Positions 59,101-64,000 of a DNA stretch of 64,000 bases are shown here, in pieces. Both the position numbers and the translations under genes were made by a program. The DNA is taken from the NCBI GenBank assembly GCA_032191485.1, contig JAVDOI010000199.1, positions 155,001 to 219,000 on the forward strand. Direction: 5' to 3'. Source of the stretch: Leptoclinus maculatus (Eukaryota; Chordata; Actinopteri; Perciformes; Stichaeidae). Each line of letters starts with the position of its first letter. Position 1 is the first letter of the stretch. A model generated the notes under the pieces. It saw only the letters and a list, made by a program, of their open reading frames with translations, searched no databases and was not told where the DNA came from.

Positions 59101-62100
59101 TTAAATTCACTCTAAATGGTCAAAATGGTTAAAATGAAGAAAATAACCCCCCACCTACACTCAGGACCACCTACGCGGGAAAGGTGTGCAGTCCCAGGCT
59201 AAAATTCATCCGGGAAGTACCGTTAAGAAATGCAAACACCTCGCAAAAAACATATTAAAATCACTAAAAATGGTCAAAATGGTCAAAATTAATAAAAGAA
59301 CCATACAGGTACACTCAGAAGGAATGGCCAGAGGAGTTTAGCCACTTTAAACCCGAACCTGATCCGATATAGAGCCTCAAAAGCCGGTTTAGTGACCAAA
59401 ACCAATAGGCTGGAGGAAATACTTCTACATTGAACTTTTGAAGCATTTTTCGACCGATTTTCCCGGGTTCTTTTCACCAGGGGCGTAGAGGCTCTCGGGA
59501 GGTATACTGGAGCCGAGTTTCAGAAAAAAAAACGGCTTCTATCACCTCCAAATCGATTTTAAGGACGTTTTCATTTGAAAAGTTGACCCAGGCTGCAATA
59601 CATTATTTTCCCCACAGGAGGGGCACTGACTGAAGTGAGCAAAAACTTGGAAAAATGATAAACGGGGTTAAAACGCTTAAAATGAATGAAATAACTAATC
59701 AGGAAAATTCAAGACCACCTCCCCGTGATGCATGTGCAGTGGCAGGATACAATTCATCAGGCAAGTACCGGTAAAAAATACAAACACCTCGCAAAACACA
59801 TATTAAATTCACTATAAATGGTCAAAATGGTTAAAATGAAGAAAATAACCCCCCACCTACACTCAGGACCACCTACGCGGGAAAGGTGTGCAGTCCCAGG
59901 CTAAAATTCATCCGGGAAGTACCGTTAAGAAATGAAAACACCTCGCAAAAAACATATTAAAATCACAAAAAATGGTCAAAATGGTCAAAATTAATAAAAG
60001 AACCATACAGGTACACTCAGAAGGAATGGCCAGAGGTGTTTAGCCACTTTAAACCCGAACCTGATCCGATCTAGAGCCTCAAAAGCCGGTTTAGTGACCA
60101 AAACCAATAGGCTGGAGGAAATACTTCTACATTGAACTTTTGAAGCATTTTTCGACCGATTTTCCCGGGTTCTTTTCACCAGGGCCGTAGAGGCTCTCGG
60201 GAGGTATACTGGAGCCGAGTTTCAGAAAAAAAACGGCTTCTATCACCTCCAAATCGATTTTAAGGACGTTTTCATTTGAAAAGTTGACCCAGGCTGCAAT
60301 ACATTATTTTCCCCACAGGAGGGGCATTGACTGAAGTGAGCAAAAACTTGGAAAAATGATAAACGGGGTTAAAACGCTTAAAATGAATGAAATAACTAAT
60401 CAGGAAAATTCAAGACCACCTCCCCGTGATGCATGTGCAGTGGCAGGATACAATTCATCCGGCAAGTATCGCTAAAAAATACAAACACCTCGCAAAACAC
60501 ATATTAAATTCACTCTAAATGGTCAAAATGGTTAAAATGAAGAAAATAACCCCCCACCTACACTCAGGACCACCTACGCGGGAAAGGTGTGCAGTCCCAG
60601 GCTAAAATTCATCCGGGAAGTACCGTTAAGAAATGCAAACACCTCGCAAAAAACATATTAAAATCACTAAAAATGGTCAAAATGGTCAAAATTAATAAAA
60701 GAACCATACAGGTACACTCAGAAGGAATGGCCAGAGGAGTTTAGCCACTTTAAACCCGAACCTGATCCGATCTAGAGCCTCAAAAGCCGGTTTAGTGACC
60801 AAAACCAATAGGCTGGAGGAAATACTTCTACATTGAACTTTTGAAGCATTTTTCGACCGATTTTCCCGGGTTCTTTTCACCAGGGCCGTAGAGGCTCTCG
60901 GGAGGTATACTGGAGCCGAGTTTCAGAAAAAAAAACGGCTTCTATCACCTACAAATCGATTTTAAGGACGTTTTCATTTGAAAAGTTGACCCAGGCTGCA
61001 ATACATTATTTTCCCCACAGGAGGGGCACTGACTGAAGTGAGCAAAAACTTGGAAAAATGATAAAAATGGTTAAAACGCTTAAAATGAATGAAATAACTA
61101 ACCAGGAAAATTCAAGACCACCTCCCCGTGATGCATGTGCAGTGGCAGGATACAATTCATCCGGCAAGTACCGCTAAAAAATACAAACACCTCGCAAAAC
61201 ACATATTAAATTCACTATAAATGGTCAAAATGGTTAAAATGAAGAAAATAACCGCCCACCTACACTCAGGACCACCTACGCGGGAAAGGTGTGCAGTCCC
61301 AGGCTAAAATTCATCCGGGAAGTACCGTTAAGAAATGCAAACACCTCGCAAAAAACATATTAAAATCACTAAAAATCGTCAAAATGGTCAAAATTAATAA
61401 AAGAACCATACAGGTACACTCAGAAGGAATGGCCAGAGGAGTTTAGCCACTTTAAACCCGAACCTGATCCGATCTAGAGCCTCAAAAGCCGGTTTAGTGA
61501 CCAAAACCAATAGGCTGGAGGAAATACTTCTACATTGAACTTTTGAAGCATTTTTCGACCGATTTTCCCGGGTTCTTTTCACCAGGGCCGTAGAGGCTCT
61601 CGGGAGGTATACTGGAGCCGAGTTTCAGAAAGAAAAACGGCTTCTATCACCTCCAAATCGATTTTAAGGACGTTTTCATTTGAAAAGTTGACCCAGGCTG
61701 CAATACATTATTTTCCCCACAGGAGGGGCACTGACTGAAGTGAGCAAAAACTTGGAAAAATGATAAAAATGGTTAAAACGCTTAAAATGAATGAAATAAC
61801 TAACCAGGAAAATTCAAGACCACCTCCCCGTGATGCATGTGCAGTGACAGGATACAATTCATCCGGCAAGTACCGCTAAAAAATACAAACACCTCGCAAA
61901 ACACATATTAAATTCACTCTAAATGGTCAAAATGGTTAAAATGAAGAAAATAACCCCCCACCTACACTCAGGACCACCTACGCGGGAAAGGTGTGCAGTC
62001 CCAGGCTAAAATTCATCCGGGAAGTACCGTTAAGAAATGCAAACACCTCGCAAAAAACATATTAAAATCACTAAAAATGGTCAAAATGGTCAAAATTAAT

Positions 62101-64000
62101 AAAAGAACCATACAGGTACACTCAGAAGGAATGGCCAGAGGAGTTTAGCCACTTTAAACCCGAACCTGATCCGATATAGAGCCTCAAAAGCCGGTTTAGT
62201 GACCAAAACCAATAGGCTGGAGGAAATACTTCTACATTGAACTTTTGAAGCATTTTTCGACCGATTTTCCCGGGTTATTTTCACCAGGGGCGTAGAGGCT
62301 CTCGGGAGGTATACTGGAGCCGAGTTTCAGAAAAAAAAACGGCTTCTATCACCTCCAAATCGATTTTAAGGACGTTTTCATTTGAAAAGTTGACCCAGGC
62401 TGCAATACATTATTTTCCCCACAGGAGGGGCACTGACTGAAGTGAGCAAAAACTTGGAAAAATGATAAACGGGGTTAAAACGCTTAAAATGAATGAAATA
62501 ACTAATCAGGAAAATTCAAGACCACCTCCCCGTGATGCATGTGCAGTGGCAGGATACAATTCATCAGGCAAGTACCGGTAAAAAATACAAACACCTCGCA
62601 AAACACATATTAAATTCACTATAAATGGTCAAAATGGTTAAAATGAAGAAAATAACCCCCCACCTACACTCAGGACCACCTACGCGGGAAAGGTGTGCAG
62701 TCCCAGGCTAAAATTCATCCGGGAAGTACCGTTAAGAAATGAAAACACCTCGCAAAAAACATATTAAAATCACAAAAAATGGTCAAAATGGTCAAAATTA
62801 ATAAAAGAACCATACAGGTACACTCAGAAGGAATGGCCAGAGGTGTTTAGCCACTTTAAACCCGAACCTGATCCGATCTAGAGCCTCAAAAGCCGGTTTA
62901 GTGACCAAAACCAATAGGCTGGAGGAAATACTTCTACATTGAACTTTTGAAGCATTTTTCGACCGATTTTCCCGGGTTCTTTTCACCAGGGCCGTAGAGG
63001 CTCTCGGGAGGTATACTGGAGCCGAGTTTCAGAAAAAAAACGGCTTCTATCACCTCCAAATCGATTTTAAGGACGTTTTCATTTGAAAAGTTGACCCAGG
63101 CTGCAATACATTATTTTCCCCACAGGAGGGGCATTGACTGAAGTGAGCAAAAACTTGGAAAAATGATAAACGGGGTTAAAACGCTTAAAATGAATGAAAT
63201 AACTAATCAGGAAAATTCAAGACCACCTCCCCGTGATGCATGTGCAGTGGCAGGATACAATTCATCCGGCAAGTATCGCTAAAAAATACAAACACCTCGC
63301 AAAACACATATTAAATTCACTCTAAATGGTCAAAATGGTTAAAATGAAGAAAATAACCCCCCACCTACACTCAGGACCACCTACGCGGGAAAGGTGTGCA
63401 GTCCCAGGCTAAAATTCATCCGGGAAGTACCGTTAAGAAATGCAAACACCTCGCAAAAAACATATTAAAATCACTAAAAATGGTCAAAATGGTCAAAATT
63501 AATAAAAGAACCATACAGGTACACTCAGAAGGAATGGCCAGAGGAGTTTAGCCACTTTAAACCCGAACCTGATCCGATCTAGAGCCTCAAAAGCCGGTTT
63601 AGTGACCAAAACCAATAGGCTGGAGGAAATACTTCTACATTGAACTTTTGAAGCATTTTTCGACCGATTTTCCCGGGTTCTTTTCACCAGGGCCGTAGAG
63701 GCTCTCGGGAGGTATACTGGAGCCGAGTTTCAGAAAAAAAAACGGCTTCTATCACCTACAAATCGATTTTAAGGACGTTTTCATTTGAAAAGTTGACCCA
63801 GGCTGCAATACATTATTTTCCCCACAGGAGGGGCACTGACTGAAGTGAGCAAAAACTTGGAAAAATGATAAAAATGGTTAAAACGCTTAAAATGAATGAA
63901 ATAACTAACCAGGAAAATTCAAGACCACCTCCCCGTGATGCATGTGCAGTGGCAGGATACAATTCATCCGGCAAGTACCGCTAAAAAATACAAACACCTC
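53124..64000. repeat. Tetramer zone of the satellite (2,807-bp period)
   Basis: Equivalent core frames recur at 53685, 56482, 59289 and 62096 (spacings 2797, 2807, 2807). The four unit types are separated by 702, 701, about 702 and 702 bp. Type-1 units carry GATCCGATATAGAG instead of GATCCGATCTAGAG, and type-2 units have GGGGCATTGACTG. The fourth type differs between copies: ACATTAAAC near 55920, but GAAAGAAAAACGG near 58822 and 61627. The zone continues past the window end. Confidence 0.85.

Larger units (their letters stand above)
22946..64000. repeat. Satellite array, about 62 units of a 702-bp family
   Basis: From 22946 to the window end every segment belongs to one family. The core (about 350 bp) contains TTTAAACCCGAACCTGATCC, CAAAAGCCGGTTTAGTGACC, GAAGCATTTTTCGACCGATT, GGAGGTATACTGGAGCCGAG and CAGGAGGGGCACTGACTG. 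It is followed by two diverged repeats of about 155 bp (a and b) and a third partial one. Each shares A-tracts, ATTCATCCGG(C/G)AAGTACCG and AAACACCTCGCAAAA. Core-to-core spacing is 702 (full), 693 (loss of a 9-bp GTCAAAATG unit) or 548 bp (loss of repeat b). I counted 59 cores plus three chimeric units. Neighbouring units are very similar. The right edge lies outside the window. No CENP-B-box-like motif was noticed. Confidence 0.97.

Noticed and set aside
23565..63687. Recurrent minus-strand frames of 62 and 69 codons in the satellite
   Set aside because: They repeat because the DNA repeats. Stops and frames vary with neutral indels and no domain is visible; plus-strand frames are equally recurrent.
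22946..64000. CENP-B box in the satellite
   Set aside because: No match to the TTCG....A..CGGG core was noticed. Absence does not exclude a centromeric role.

Overview
The window looks like nuclear DNA of a teleost fish, probably a spiny-rayed one. The evidence is fish-type LINE tails, several hAT-type transposons, a gammaretrovirus-like endogenous retrovirus whose envelope fragment resembles percomorph fish envelopes, a DIRS-type fragment, and short exons of a CD99-like gene. There are no bacterial features. Gene content is very low; almost everything is mobile or tandemly repeated.

Layout. 1-2.8 kb: LINE tail, an unrecognised minus-strand coding stretch (1111-1636) and a truncated hAT-type element. 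2.8-10.9 kb: a broken minus-strand endogenous retrovirus with one long LTR (about 2820-4372), an envelope transmembrane fragment, integrase, reverse transcriptase split by a 1,270-bp palindromic MITE, protease and gag. Gag and protease share a frame separated by one amber codon. A second, scrambled pol fragment abuts gag, and no 5' LTR is seen. 11.7-16 kb: five small minus-strand exons with compatible phases, resembling CD99/CD99L2; their longest intron holds two hAT-type elements, one carrying a nested solo LTR. 17-21.3 kb: another hAT element, a hAT transposase fossil, DIRS-like RNase H, a 27-bp minisatellite of about 52 units, and an L2-like RT fragment.

21.4-22.9 kb: what looks like the 5' end of a piggyBac-like element (TTAA, TATA box, short acidic first exon, splice donor). 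From 22946 to the window end (41 kb, continuing beyond) there is one satellite family of about 62 units. The basic monomer is about 702 bp, and it contains internal repeats of about 155 bp. Length variants of 693 and 548 bp, plus a chimeric C-rich unit, are arranged in nested higher-order repeats: super-repeats of 8,353 and 8,890 bp, triplets of 1,788 bp, dimers of 1,395 bp, and tetramers of 2,807 bp. This is the most unusual structure here and may be centromeric, pericentromeric or subtelomeric; the sequence alone does not say which.

The genes do not form a pathway. The only host gene with reasonable support is the CD99-like one; the retroviral genes are disrupted by frameshifts, stops, deletions and an insertion. 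All identifications are by eye, from motifs, terminal repeats and target-site duplications.
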